From contig CM067343.1 of assembly GCA_034190875.2 (NCBI GenBank), positions 14,935,073 to 14,999,072 of the forward strand: a stretch of DNA of 64,000 nucleotides, in the 5' to 3' direction. The DNA is from Urechis unicinctus. Taxonomy: Eukaryota; Annelida; Polychaeta; Xenopneusta; Urechidae. Below, piece after piece: positions 18,761-30,938 of the stretch. Position numbers and translations under genes: made by a program. The notes under the pieces are model-generated. The model saw nothing but the letters and a program-made list of their open reading frames with translations. It was not told the origin of the DNA and searched no databases. Numbering within the stretch: the first letter of the stretch is position 1; every line of letters starts with the position of its first letter.

Positions 18761-21700
18761 CTTACATAGCCAAACAGGTTGACCACACCCACTTTAACTC
18801 CGAATCACCGCGATCGTTGCAGATTACTTGTGTTCAGGATGGCGGTATCCGGCTGAAGGAGATCATTTTTTGACATGTGCTATTCTTGTGTCATATAATT
18901 GACTTGCTTTGCGACGTTACTGTGCTCATTTAGTTTCATATAACAAACCAATCTACTATACAATTTAAAACGGGCAAGATAGGCTTAGCAAGCAGTGACA
19001 GCTGATTAAGCAGTCACGAAATCTTGCATGAAATAATGTGTCATAATTATATTTCAAGTTTTAACACTGCTGGACAAGTTTTACCGTCTGGACAACAGGA
19101 CCTAAGCAACATAAAATACATGCGCAACATTGATACAGCATGATGAAAAGAGGGCGCTCGGATACACTGCAATCAATTACTTAACTATTAAGGAGACAAT
19201 AGGGAATGGCATTGAAACAAATGCATCTGATGTGCACAGGTTAGTATCATACATCTGGCAAGTACAGAGTAATACATTAGTGCGACATGATGCCGTTGAG
19301 TTTTACTGATGAAGCAGTGCCATGCACAATAGCGCTAATGGGCGAAGCCTCAGACTCACGAGGTGCTAGTCTGCGTAGGTAGCGTCCTACCGTTACAAGG
19401 TAATACGTAGCTAGGCGATAACATTGTCTGCATTTATATGTTACATCACTGTTGTATTTCATGACAAGGCGGCAACAACACTTGTCAACCGGACGACTAA
19501 TTTCGTACGACAGTGACTATATCGTTGCCCTTATACTGAATGTGATTTTAACTTTTTGGGTCGGAGGTATTTATACAAGTGTGTGGCGTCGTCGGCAAGC
19601 ATGGAGGTACAATTACCTTCAGCAATTAGCTTAAAATAAAGATCAAACCGGCTTATATTAATTGTTATGGGAAATGACGGGTTTTGAATGTTTACTTCAA
19701 AGAGCTCTACTCGCTCCACCTGGACTATTTAATTTCGAAACTAACCAGATCATAACATTAACTTCTGAAGCCAAGTATTGGTATTTAAGAGGTAGGGGGA
19801 TTATGTCTCCACAATGGTTGACGACACTTATTACGGTGAATACATAAGTTCTAATTGATAAGGACGGTCACAAACCGTTTTCAAAATGTTTGCTTGTACC
19901 AATTAGGATGCAAATATGTAAAGAAAAGACAACAAGTAGCTGTATTAATGTACTATGGAAGAGTACTGATATGCAAACATAACAGACCAATGATATTCAC
20001 GAGTACAGTTAATTTTGCTGGCCAGGAGGTACTGTTTGTGTCAGTAATTGTGCTTATGCATACGATTGCAACAAACTCAAAGCAAATGGCCAGACTGAAG
20101 GTCCTTTGTTGCATGTCTCCATGCGTTCTGCACCTCTTAGTTAAAGCCACAATCGATATAAGATTCTGCAACAAAAGTATTAAATCGAACATTAACAGAG
20201 AGTAATGCCCTGCATGTAGCAGCGAAACATGGACACAGCTGGAAGCAAAAACTTGTAATTGGTATAAACTACGGCAAAAGCTAAGTCGAGTTCGTACAAA
20301 TATAGCATGTTTACATATCGGTATCTGGACCTTATTAATCCTGCCACAACTTTAATCAAGCTCTAGAAGAATGTATAGGCAGTATTTGTTTACACGCTTG
20401 CTCCATCAGACGACAATAACTACAGTTGTTCTCTACCTACACATTGTAGAGTACGTGGCGCCGTTGCAAGTAGGATTTTACGTCTGCTCTACTATCATGA
20501 AATGAACTAAAAGGGGTTCATATATTCAAATTGGTTGGTAGGGTGATGAAGTTGGGGTGTAAAACTGATCGGTCCTCAGTCGTAAATCGATTGTTATTTC
20601 ATGAACGAATAAAATAACAATTACCGTAAATATGACAGCATATATATTGAGCTAGGCATCATTGTTAGTTTGCCCAATTGCCGGTTTATTGTTGTCATGT
20701 TAATTTATTCACCGTACATGGAGTAGATGCATCCATCCGTTGCGCGTCGACCACTCGATGGGGACCTAACTTGCATTGTGGATGAGTTATGTGTGTGCCT
20801 ACGAGACTTCCACCGACTATTTTCTGCATAACAGATCGGTACAATTGATTCACGGTCCAAGCAACAACGCAATGACACAGGTACGGCCTCTACAAAGGCA
20901 CCCTTGATGAGCACCCAAGCGATGGAATATTTTGTTTGATCAGGATAATATTGTAATCAATTAACCAAATGGTTCATACTAGCGAATAGTCTATTTGTAG
21001 CTTGCTAGATGACAGTCGACTGAAAGACATATGGTGATTGCAAAGGTGCCTTTGCCTTGTGTATTGAGCCTATTAACTCGGACCGAGTAAAAATAGAAGT
21101 GCGTGGAACTAACACAAGTGAGCGATCTAACACTCTTGATCAGCTAGCTGGTCGACATCGACCAGTCTTGATATGTTGATGCTTGGAATATTGACTTGGG
21201 ACGGTAAGCAGTACAAAGGTTTCCCGTCATTAGATTGTAAATCTTAAACTGTATTCAACTACGAAATGTTGACAGGAAGTCTTTACTGACAAACGGATAA
21301 CACCAAAGGGCGCATGGTTGAATGTCTTACATAGGGATTGAGTTTGTGAAAACAACTATTAATGACACAACTTGACCAATTGACTTTACACCGCGACTAC
21401 CAAATGTTTGCATTTGGGTTTTTGCACGGTGGTGACGACGGTTAGCTGTGGATAACATATTTTTTTATCCAGGCCATCAATATAAATATCTCTCAATTCC
21501 ATTAAAGCAGTGATCACGTTTCACACATGGGTAACGACTACACAGGTATAACAACATAATAGGAGTGACCGTACCATTGGCTGCGCTCAGCAAATGCATC
21601 CCAAAATGAAATATGCATAACATCCCGCATTCAATACATGTGGCTGCAGCGAGACACATATTCATACTGCCGTTCATTTCCAATAATTGTTCCAGTATAG

Positions 21701-22240
21701 TGGTCAGTATAACTAGCAACGAAGAGAGGGACGGCGTGGCATTATGCCTCGTCTATCTGGCGAGACAAACGCTATCAGCGCCCAGCAATTGATGATTCTT
21801 GTAGTAACACCGACCGTACTTAACTTGACAAAGAGAGAAAGCTGATTGAGAAACTACCCGATGGAGCAGATACATTAGCATATGCTATATAGCAAGGTGA
21901 TTTCAGCATCGTGACACGCGAGGGCGATGAAGATAAGTAGGTGTGGGACATATCGACTGTCGTTACGGTACAAGGCAGCTAGCAGCAGCCATTCTCATCC
22001 GTTTAAGTGTTAAGTATGAATATACCTTGCTGCCTTTAACTAACGCAACGAGGATAAAGAGAACATGCATATGTCTTAGCGAAGAAGGTTAGGACTAGGT
22101 GGGCTATATGATCAGTCTAGACATTTAGTTGTCACTCCAAATTACAAATAACAACCGCTTATGATGACAGGCGGCTTGTGTGTGCTGTAATGTGTGATTT
22201 GTCACTCGTCGTGAAGTAATATGGTTCCGCCCTGGTAAAA
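18760..22240. repeat. Diverged copies of the host repeat unit
   Basis: No intact gene. The stretch 19290-19490 resembles 37260-37520 (cgaggtgctagtctgc, ctaccgttaca, cattgtctgcatttatatg). 19880-20220 resembles 53990-54130 and part of 1000-1060. 20330-20420 is a decayed copy of the short frame seen at 36.5 and 46.9 kb. 20620-22240 follows the order of 28330-29770, 40950-42200 and 55470-56870, including gcgatctaacactc and the conserved tgtggctgcagcgaga block. Short open frames here do not recur as protein. Confidence 0.6.
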
Positions 22241-23130
22241 CGATGTATGTTGTGTGGCACAATGAAGTCCTCTCAATGATATGCTATGGTTAAGCCATGC
22301 CCGTTATGTGCTATGGTGAAGCCCAGCACATGATATATAATGGTGAAGCTAAATATATGATGCGTTGAGGTGAAGCCCTGTGCATGACGTGTTGTGGTAA
22401 GGCCCTGTACATGATGTGTTATGATGAAGCCCTGTACGTCATGTGTTGTGATTAAACCCTGATTATGAGATGTTATGATGTACCCATGTACATGATGTGT
22501 TGTGATGATGCCCTTAACGTTGTGTGTTGTGATGAAGCCCTGTACGTGATGTGTTGCGATGAAGCCCTGAACGTGATGTGTTGTATTGAAGCCATGTACG
22601 TGATGTGTTGTGGCAAAGCCCTGTACCTAGAGTGTTGTAATGAAGCCCTGAACGTAATTTGTTGTGATTAACCCCTGTACATGATTTGCTGTGATGAACC
22701 CCTGTACGTGATGTCGTAAGTTGTAGCCATGTCCAAGATGTGGTACGATGAAGCCATGCCCGAGTTGTAGTATCGTGTGAGTTTATCATAAATGCGGTTA
22801 GGTTCGGCCATGTGTGGTGAGCTGATATCTGCGATACTGAGTGTTAAGGCCATGAAGACATTGTAGATTGATAAGGCCATGTCAAAGGTGTTGTTGGGTT
22901 AGAGCATGCGAAGGGGATGTTAGGGTGAGGTAATGTTAATTATGTTCTATCGAGATACAACGTCAACTATATTGTCTAGTAATACCATGTTAATGATGCT
23001 GCATACGAGGATATGTCTAGGACGTAGTATCGTTAGTCGATGTATATTATATAGTAGGGGATGCAATGTCAACGATATAGTATGGTCAATCTATGTAAAT
23101 GATAATGCAATGAGTGAAGGCCTAGTGCAG
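22240..23130. repeat. 27-bp minisatellite, array 2
   Basis: About 30 imperfect units of the 27-mer gatgtgttgtgatgaagccctgtacgt. The cleanest copies lie at 22360-22710, with more degenerate gaggtcatgttaatgat-type units after that. Because 27 is a multiple of three, long open frames rich in Cys, Met and Asp arise on the plus strand; these are not treated as genes. Confidence 0.85.
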
Positions 23131-24759
23131 TTGAGTGCAACCGGGAGTTCCTATAACAGAGAGGAGGTCTGGAGTTGGGCGAATCGATGCTTTCAGATGC
23201 AAACAAGACATTTCATACCAAGTGGATGGATGAGGACCCTGTGATATTGAAAAGGAGAGAAATGCTGACCTCACGTTTATTGTTATTGTAGCGCAGTACA
23301 ACTCCCTGACTGGGAATTAATGTCCAAATAATATGTCCAGGTAAGCAGCAACTTTTCGGTGATGCTGTTGTTCAGGCGAAGTATCTCAGTGACTATCCTC
23401 TTCCATCAATCATTTTTCAGGTATGGCTATCGCAGCACCATTCATGATTCATAACAGCCCGTTGTTAAATCGATAACAAAAGACGTCCTAATATATCACC
23501 CATGCCAATTCGACATTTGCTCACAACAATTCCTAGTCTCGTCCCATGCTGACTTCTATCGTGTCTTGGTTTCTATTAATGCATTACCCGACGCACACGT
23601 CTCAGCATGCGCATTTCCTTCTAGGAAGTACATCGGTTTCATACTGTGATAAGAGGATTCATGAGGAAACTTTATACGGTCTGTATGATATGTCTTGCAA
23701 CTAAAACTTATGCCGATGAGCAGTGACACGGCGCCCTGTGATCGATGCATTGTATCGAAAGCGCTCGGCTTGTAGCAGATGTCAAATGTAAATCAGGAGA
23801 AGTTCCTTGTAATATTTCTTAGCCCGTGCTAATAGGGTGATACTTAAACAATAAGCCCGGGTGAATTAGCTATTGTTGTCAGGCAATCAACATCTTCAAT
23901 CTGTTCTGTGTATGACTAGAGAAGCAAGAATAAATCTTGTGACGCGACGGCCATGGAGCTAACATGCGCCGAGCAAGCCCTCTTTCAAGTAGCATGATCC
24001 ATTGTCTGCAATAGCATTAAGCAGTCCTCCGTTCGAAAAGCAATGACACATAATAAAGCTGTGGTAAGTATATTTCCGTCAGTAAGTGTTTCAAAGGGAA
24101 TTATTCGGGACAGGAGTATCTACCGAAATTGCTCATCCCCAATCTACTACAGCAGCCCTTCATACCGTTTAACGTCGGTCACAAAGTGTAGTTGGCCACT
24201 GAAATTTTATTACACCAACAAAAATGGATGGTTTACAAATATTTAGTCTGATAGAGACGTATTAAAAAAAGCCACAAACGTAGCTTTTGCCGTTGTTGGA
24301 AAGACAGCCACTTTAGTCAACATTTCCCTTGCCTCGTCCCCCTGTGTTTCTTTCGGCGGTGTACTTTAATTATCTGGAAAATCTGCTGATAACATGCATG
24401 CCATATATTAACACCAACTATCCAATGTGGGGTAATTAGTCTAGGCAAAAATCATCATTCTTACAACATTTAAAGAGGCAGTGACCAATGTGTCCGGGAC
24501 ATCAACACAACCGTTGCTACGCTGGTTGTGTGATTTTGGGACAGTTCATTGTGTTATGTGACTATGACGTCAGTAATACGGTTACTCTTTATGTATGTCA
24601 CTACACATATGCGCGATTATCTTGAGGAAAAACGGCAATATAAACATTATCGACTAACTTTTCACATTTCAGCAGTATATAAAGCTTACATTAGCAGCTG
24701 TGGCATTGTTTAATATAGCATTAGTTGGTGAATCAGCTGTAGCTAAATATTAGGGTTGC

Positions 24760-25023
24760 TTACGCACGGTATGTTTCCAGGATGCATAGCCACAATATGT
24801 CGAATTTTATCAAATACAATGTTATATAATGCTCATCTTTCATCTTGGAAACAGCCAGCACGAGGCAAACCCTCAAAGTAAAGCCAGCGTGTAGCTGTTT
24901 ACTAAAGGTAAATATAAGTAGAAATAGTACTGATATGGAAACACTACAGACCAATTTTATTCGCATATCAGGAGGACAGAATTGTTCTGGTTGAAAACAC
25001 AGAATCCACTGGCATCTGCACAT
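24760..25023 (-). pseudogene. Hydrophobic protein relic, unrecognised
   Basis: An 87-codon open frame. Its core CSVSISVLFLLIFTF followed by QLHAGFTLRVCLV is kept in frame at 33824-33627 (minus; CSVCISVIFLFLFALT then LYARFALRVCLV) and in part at about 48320-48420 (plus, inside the inverted unit; SVLFLLIFILSIQ then GFILRVCLV). A more decayed copy lies near 43290-43400. The stretch reads like a membrane helix followed by a basic loop. It may belong to the decayed receptor genes, but I cannot place it within a GPCR. Confidence 0.35.
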
Positions 25024-25804
25024 TCACAATAATAATTACTTGTTATACTCCTACCCCGATTATGTGCAGATAGTATCGATCGGGTTTTTACTTTATCTCA
25101 TGCGTCATGGCTATTTGTCATGTAATCAGGCTAATAGTTCCATTCTTCGATCCATGTCTGTTTACATTTTACGGCTTTCTACCGCACAGATTCAAACACC
25201 ATAGCATCATCATCAGAACCCATTTACCACGGTATAATGTACTTCCAGGGGTCGTCATTTAGATCCCGATTATAATATCACACTACGAAAGTATAACAGG
25301 TTATTTTCGTTGGACCTGCCTTCATTACTACAACGATTTCTTTGGACTGCATCCCGACCAACGCCACTCACTCAAACACACGATGATTGTTATTAGCTGT
25401 CATCCTCAATTAACATCACATCACAGAAATAACGTCAAATATGTTATATCACAATTGCATGCAGAACAGGGCACAGTTTGCACGTTAAAGTTAATTTCAA
25501 GTGGCCCGTGTGAAAAGCGGTTTGAAACAACCATTTCAATGCCAATTACATACAAATATAATTTTAAAAGAATTTACTAATCGGTAGTGTACTCCTCGTA
25601 GTAGATGCAACACACATTTTTTTTCTTCTAAGTGATGAACAGCTGCACCATTACCATTTCTCGTAGCCAAGAAAAGTTAGTGTAGGCATTACCACCGCAT
25701 CACCATCAATTCACACTTGCACTAATGCTTTATTTTCTGAAACTTCTTCTTCAGTAGTTGTCTAATGAGCGTGTCCAACGTACAATATTCCCATTTTGGC
25801 AGGT

Positions 25805-25950
25805 TTTGTGAGGATTCAGAGAGGCACCTTACTTACTACACACACGCTTCAGAGTGCTCAAGAACTAAACCAGCAGAAGACAATAAAATCGATAGACGAC
25901 ATTAACGCGAGCAAAATGAACAGTTTCATGCCCCTGGTGATCACGCAACG
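25805..25950 (-). pseudogene. GPCR TM7 relic (copy at 25.8 kb)
   Basis: Read on the minus strand, this stretch gives a hydrophobic run LMSSIDFIVFCWF preceded by VITRGMKL. It aligns with VITSGLEL...KSSINYVVFSWF of the fuller GPCR pseudogene at 62.7-63.7 kb. The same block recurs at 34.6 and 60.9 kb. It is followed by decayed sequence matching the cytoplasmic tail of the pseudogene, with stops. No TM6 was found upstream of it, so only a fragment remains. Confidence 0.5.
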
Positions 25951-27691
25951 GTATGATTATATTAACTACAGAATGAATTAACCATGCGCTCAGTCATTTA
26001 TTCCCTAGATGGACTCATGTCAGAATATTCATTTTCGGTAGCACACAATTCTGATATTTAATTGACCTCGCCAGCATATGGAAAGTGAACACTACGCATA
26101 CAAAAACTTCAATGCAATCCACTGTTCCAAGATAACTTTGCCAAATATTCCATAAAGAGAATACAAAACACTGATTAATTTCTCAGATAATACAAACTAT
26201 GCCCTGGATGAAACATTTCTGTGCCAACAACTTCAGTGCCAAAATAAGATGAAAGGAGTTTTTATGGTTAAGAGGTCTTAGCATTGCCTCACAAAACCAT
26301 TGGCTTGATACAGTCGTAAATGAAACCCTATATGAATTGCTTCATAAAAGATCATACAATGTAAGCTATGGCAGTGGTTCTAATGATACGCGTGATACTT
26401 AATGTAGGTCGAAAGGCTGCAAAGAGCTTCCACGTGATGATTTCTGACGACGTTGATATAGCAAATTTGTGTGGCCTGATAACTAATGAGACTGTCGTAG
26501 CTGCACAAAACATTCAATCAAATAATTGGATTACAGTCTATTGTGAATGCCCGTTTGTCACGCACACTTAGCAATTAAGGCACAATTTGTTAACAAAAGT
26601 GTCTACATCAAGCAATAACACGCTGTCACGGGAAACACAATAGCAGGAACAAATGCCTCGTCAGCAGAAATAAACACGACTAATAAGTAACGTATTTGTC
26701 ACAGCACGCGGTGAAAAGTATCAGGCGATTGGCACGGTGTGATGGTGGGTGGGTGACGTTGGTGTAGGCTTCAGCGCAGGCTTGTTCCTATAAATACACA
26801 CTTGTACAGGTGCGTTGTTTTCCGAAACGCGTTTTCCTCTAGCCGATCCCTTCTTCTTCAGAAATTGTCAGTAATAGTTGCCATTTATTGAGGTTGTGTG
26901 AAGATTCGACGTTGGGGAATATCTCACTTCAAGATGGAGCTTGTAATAACAACAATCAACGACATAGCATGATCAAAATAAATCAAGCAGCGATTATCCA
27001 ACAATTGTAATTGGGTTATAGCTCAGTTGTAACGACGGCTAGTTGTTGATAACGAGTATGTTTATCCGGGATATTATCATCGAAGCAGTTATGCTGTTGT
27101 CGTGTGAATGACTGAGTAGCTAGGGAACAGCAACTACACATGTGTGACGACGAGCGTGGAATGACAACTCAGCACCAGTGAATGACCTCATAAGATGCAT
27201 CCAGAAATTCAATATATACATCGCACCACCTTCAATGCACATGGCTGCAGGAGGAACATATTCCAAATGCTGTTCATGTTCAATCATCCTTCTCGTGTAT
27301 TAGTCATTACAACTAGCAACGAATAGAGCGGCAGCATGGCATAATACATAGGTTAGCTGGCAAGCGAAACGGTATCAGTAATGTTTCTTGTAATGACCTT
27401 CGATCATACTCAGCTTTACCAATTGAGAAAGCCAACTGACAAACGACCCAATAAATGAGATTCATTAGCATATGCGAAATATCAAGGTGATATAAGCTTT
27501 GTGAGACGCAAGAAGGATAAAGATGAGTGGGAACGTGACTAATCTACTGTAGTTACGGAGCAAGGGAACTAACAGCATAAAGGATGAATATGACATGACT
27601 ATGTCATGGCAAGACGAAGTGGGTCAGGACTAGGAGGGACATTTGACCAGCCTGGACAAGTAGTGTTCACCTCAAAGTACAAATTACGGGT

Positions 27692-28006
27692 TTACTGTAT
27701 GATTTGGCCCCTGCCGCTGATGTGTTTCAACGACGATTGCATTACTGCATAATACCACGCACACATCACAAAGTCTGTATTTTCTATTAAGAAGTACATC
27801 GGCTGCATATCGTGATAAGCGTATTCATAATGAAACTTTATACGCTCTGTCTCTCTGATATATCTCACAATTAATCTTCCGTCCTTTAATGCCGATGAGC
27901 AGTGCAACGGCAATCTGTTTCTACGTTTTACATAATAGGCGCTCAGCTTGTAGATTTGTATCAGGCTCGCAATATTCTGGAAATACTGTCGGCGAGCCTT
28001 TTCCAC
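27692..28006 (-). pseudogene. Unrecognised protein relic with KDGRLIVRYIRE block
   Basis: A 104-codon open frame containing LSAYYVKRRNRLPLHCSSA, then KDGRLIVRYIRETERIKF and HYEYAYHDMQPMYFL. The copy at 44815-44600 (minus) keeps PSAYYVKSRYRAPCHCSSA, KDGRLIVRYIRETERIKF and QYEYAYHN in one frame. More decayed copies lie at about 23700, 31350 and 58350 (minus) and 50500 (plus, in the inverted unit). The two best copies differ in DNA yet stay open, which suggests coding ancestry. I do not recognise the family. Confidence 0.4.
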
Positions 28007-29749
28007 GAATAAGGATGTATTTTGGAGGAGGCGTTACGGCACGAACAAGTCAAAGCAACGCGAGGACAAGGGTATGGAGTAGACATATGGAGTATCATGC
28101 ATGCGGAAATCTTGCGATCAATAAAGCAGTGATATTAACTACTGTTGATCCTAATCTACACATTGTAGAAGACATTTCTTGCATTACTTCTGTTGGAGCA
28201 TGTGATTGCTGATAGTGTTCTCTCACTAAGTTCAGTGGGATTTAAGATTGCTAATAATGCTAAAATATTTGACATGAAATGAACTAAAGTGGGCTCATAT
28301 ATTGAAGTTGGTGAATAGGGGTGGTGGTGCCGTACATCTGACAGCATATATATTGCGCTACGCATTATTATTGGTTTGCGGAACATCGAGGGCCATTAAT
28401 GTTAATACGGTGATTTATTGTTGTCATGGTCCAAGTAACACATAAACGACGTCTACTAAGGCACACTTGATGAGCATCCAAACGATCGAACATTTTGGTT
28501 TAATCAGGAGAATATTGTGATTAATTGAGCAAATCCTTCATACTAGCCAATAGTTGTAGCTTACTAGATGACATTCGACTGAAAGATAAGTGGTGATTGC
28601 AAAGGTGCCTTCACCTTGTATATCATGTCCGTTAACGCGGGACCGAGTAAAAATAGAAGTGAGGGAAACCTGACGCAAATGAGCGATCTAACACTCGATA
28701 AAGTAACTGATCTGGATCGGCTAATTGGTCGACATTGACCAGTGTTGATATGTTGATGCTTGGAATATTGACTTATGGAAGGTTAGCAGTACAAAATTTT
28801 CCGTCATTAGATTGTAAATCTTACACTGTATTCAACTACGAGTAAACGGGTAACACCAAAGGGCGCAGGGTGGAATGTCGTACTTGGGGATTGAGCTTGT
28901 AAAAACCACAATTAATGACCCAACTTGACCGATGGACTTTACGCAGCAACTACCCAGCAATGGCATTTGGGTTTTAGCACGATGGTGACGACGGCTAGCT
29001 GTGGATAACATGTATATTGAACCCAGCTTCAATATAAACCTCTCAAAACTCCATTAAAGCAGTAATTACGGTTCACACATGGGTAATGACTACACAGGTT
29101 AAACAAAATACGTGGAATGACAACGCTATTGACTGCGCTCTGAAAATGCGGCATAAAATTAAAAATGCATACTATTCTTTATTCAATACATGTGGCTGCT
29201 GCGAGACACCTGTTCACAATGCCGTTCATTTACAATAATTGTACCAGTATAGTTGTCAGTATAACTAGAGATGGAAGGTATGGAATTATACATCAGTTAG
29301 CTGGCAAGACTAACGCTATCAGCGACCAGCAAGTGACGATTATTGTAGTGACACCTACCATACTTAGCTTGACAAAGAGAGAAAGCTAAATGAGTAACTA
29401 CCCGATGGATCATTAGCATATGCGCTATATGAAGGTGATTTGATGATGATAATTCAGTATGGGACATATCGACTTCAGTTACGATGCATGGCAGCTAGCG
29501 GCAGCCACTCTCATCCTTTGACGTGTTACGTATGAACATACATAGCTGCCTCAAACTAACACAACAAGGATGAAGAGAATATGAATATGTCATAGCGAGG
29601 CGAAGAGGGTGAGGACTAGGTGGGCTACATGATCAGTCTAGACAGTCAGTTGTCACCTCAAATTACAAATAATAACCGCTTATAACGAGAGGCGGCTCGG
29701 GTGTTCTTTATGGTGTGATTTGTCGCTCGTCGAGAAGTTATATGGTTCT

Positions 29750-30620
29750 GCCTTGGTGAAACTATGTTGAGTGGCACATTGAGGTCCTCTCAATGATTTG
29801 ATATGGTTAAGCCATGCCAGTTATGTGCTATGGTGGAAGCCTAGATCATGATATATCATGGTGAAGCTCAGTATATGATGCGTTGTGGTGTTACCATGTA
29901 CATTACGGGTTGTGATGAAGCCCTGTGCATGAGGTGTTGTGGTGAAGCCCTGTACATGACGTGTTGTGGTGAAGACCTGTACATAATGTGTTGTGATAAA
30001 GCCCTGTACATGATGCGTTGCGATGAAGCCCTGTAGGTGATTCGTGTGATGAAGCCCCGTACGTGATGTGTTGTGATGAAGCTCTGTACATGAGGTGATG
30101 TGGTGAAGCCCTGTACGTGATGTTTTGTGATAATGCCCTGTACATGATGTGTTGTGATGAAGCCCTGTAGGTGATCAGTGTACTAAAGCCCTGTACGTGG
30201 TGTGTTGTGATGAAGTCCTGTACATGAGGTGTTGTGGTGAAGCCCTGTACGTGATGTCGTAAGTTGCAGCCATGTCCAAGATGTGGTACAATGACACAAT
30301 GGTACGATGAAGCAATGCCCGAGTTGATGACCGTGTGAGATCATCATAAATGCGATTGGGTGAGGCCATGTATGGTGAACCGATATCTGAGATACTGAGT
30401 GTTAAGGCCATGAAGACTATGTGGATTGATATGTCCATGTCAGTGGGGTGATTGGGTTAGATCATGCCAAGAGGGTGATATGGTGAGGTCATGTTAATTA
30501 TGTTTGATGGGGATACCACGTCAACTACGTGGTGTAGTGAGACCATGTTGATGATACTGTATAAGAGGATATGTCTACGATATGGTATGATGTCAATATG
30601 TCACTAATATGGTGATTTCA
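29750..30620. repeat. 27-bp minisatellite, array 3
   Basis: Clear units of gatgtgttgtgatgaagccctgtacat type at 29880-30260, followed by degenerate gatatggtgaggtcatgttaat units. Compared with the duplicate array at 56870-57600, this one holds roughly 130 bp more of clean units, so the array changed length after the duplication. Confidence 0.85.
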
Positions 30621-30918
30621 ATTGTAAGTACTTGTTTCTGTCGCTGCGGTCTTCACACCTCGGCGGCCTTGATTTTGTAGGTACTGTGTTTACACTGAAA
30701 CAGTAACTGGCTACTTAGCTCAAGCTCTCAATATTTTGCTAACAAGGGTTTTTCATTGGATGTATAAGCGTTTCAAGAAATGAACAAAAGATAAATGACT
30801 GAACGCCTGGTGCAGCCTTGAGTTCCGATTACGGAGAGGCGGTATGGACATAAAGTGCCAAGTGGATGGATGAGGACCCTGTGATATTGACGGGGAGCGA
30901 AATGCTGACCTCTCGTGT

Positions 30919-30938
30919 ATTATTATTATTATTATTGT
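30919..30938. repeat. Short (ATT)n microsatellite
   Basis: About six ATT triplets; the duplicate copy near 57897-57913 has about five. A minor length polymorphism between the two duplicated segments. Confidence 0.8.

Larger units (their letters stand above)
23130..28109. repeat. Repeat-unit copy with scattered gene relics
   Basis: No intact gene. Order follows the better-kept copies at 30.6-35.5 and 57.6-61.9 kb: 23400-23760 matches 31020-31390, 23990-24340 matches 31880-32230, 24660-25020 matches 33460-33820, and 25140-25960 matches 33890-34700. From 26700 to 26940 it resembles 62480-62730, including the cttcttcttcag block. From 27000 to 27560 an earlier part of the unit (like 21370-21900) reappears, so two units abut here. 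Relics are listed separately. Confidence 0.65.

Noticed and set aside
19953-20192. Minus-strand 79-codon frame with hydrophobic stretches
   Set aside because: Related sequence near 54.0-54.1 kb does not keep the frame, and no motif was recognised.
22465-22671. Cys/Met-rich repetitive protein on the plus strand, and similar frames at 29848-30036
   Set aside because: The 27-bp minisatellite has a period divisible by three, so any frame free of stops in one unit stays open across units.
29880-30260. CRISPR-like array
   Set aside because: Repeats are adjacent with no spacers of constant length and the context is animal DNA; it is a minisatellite.
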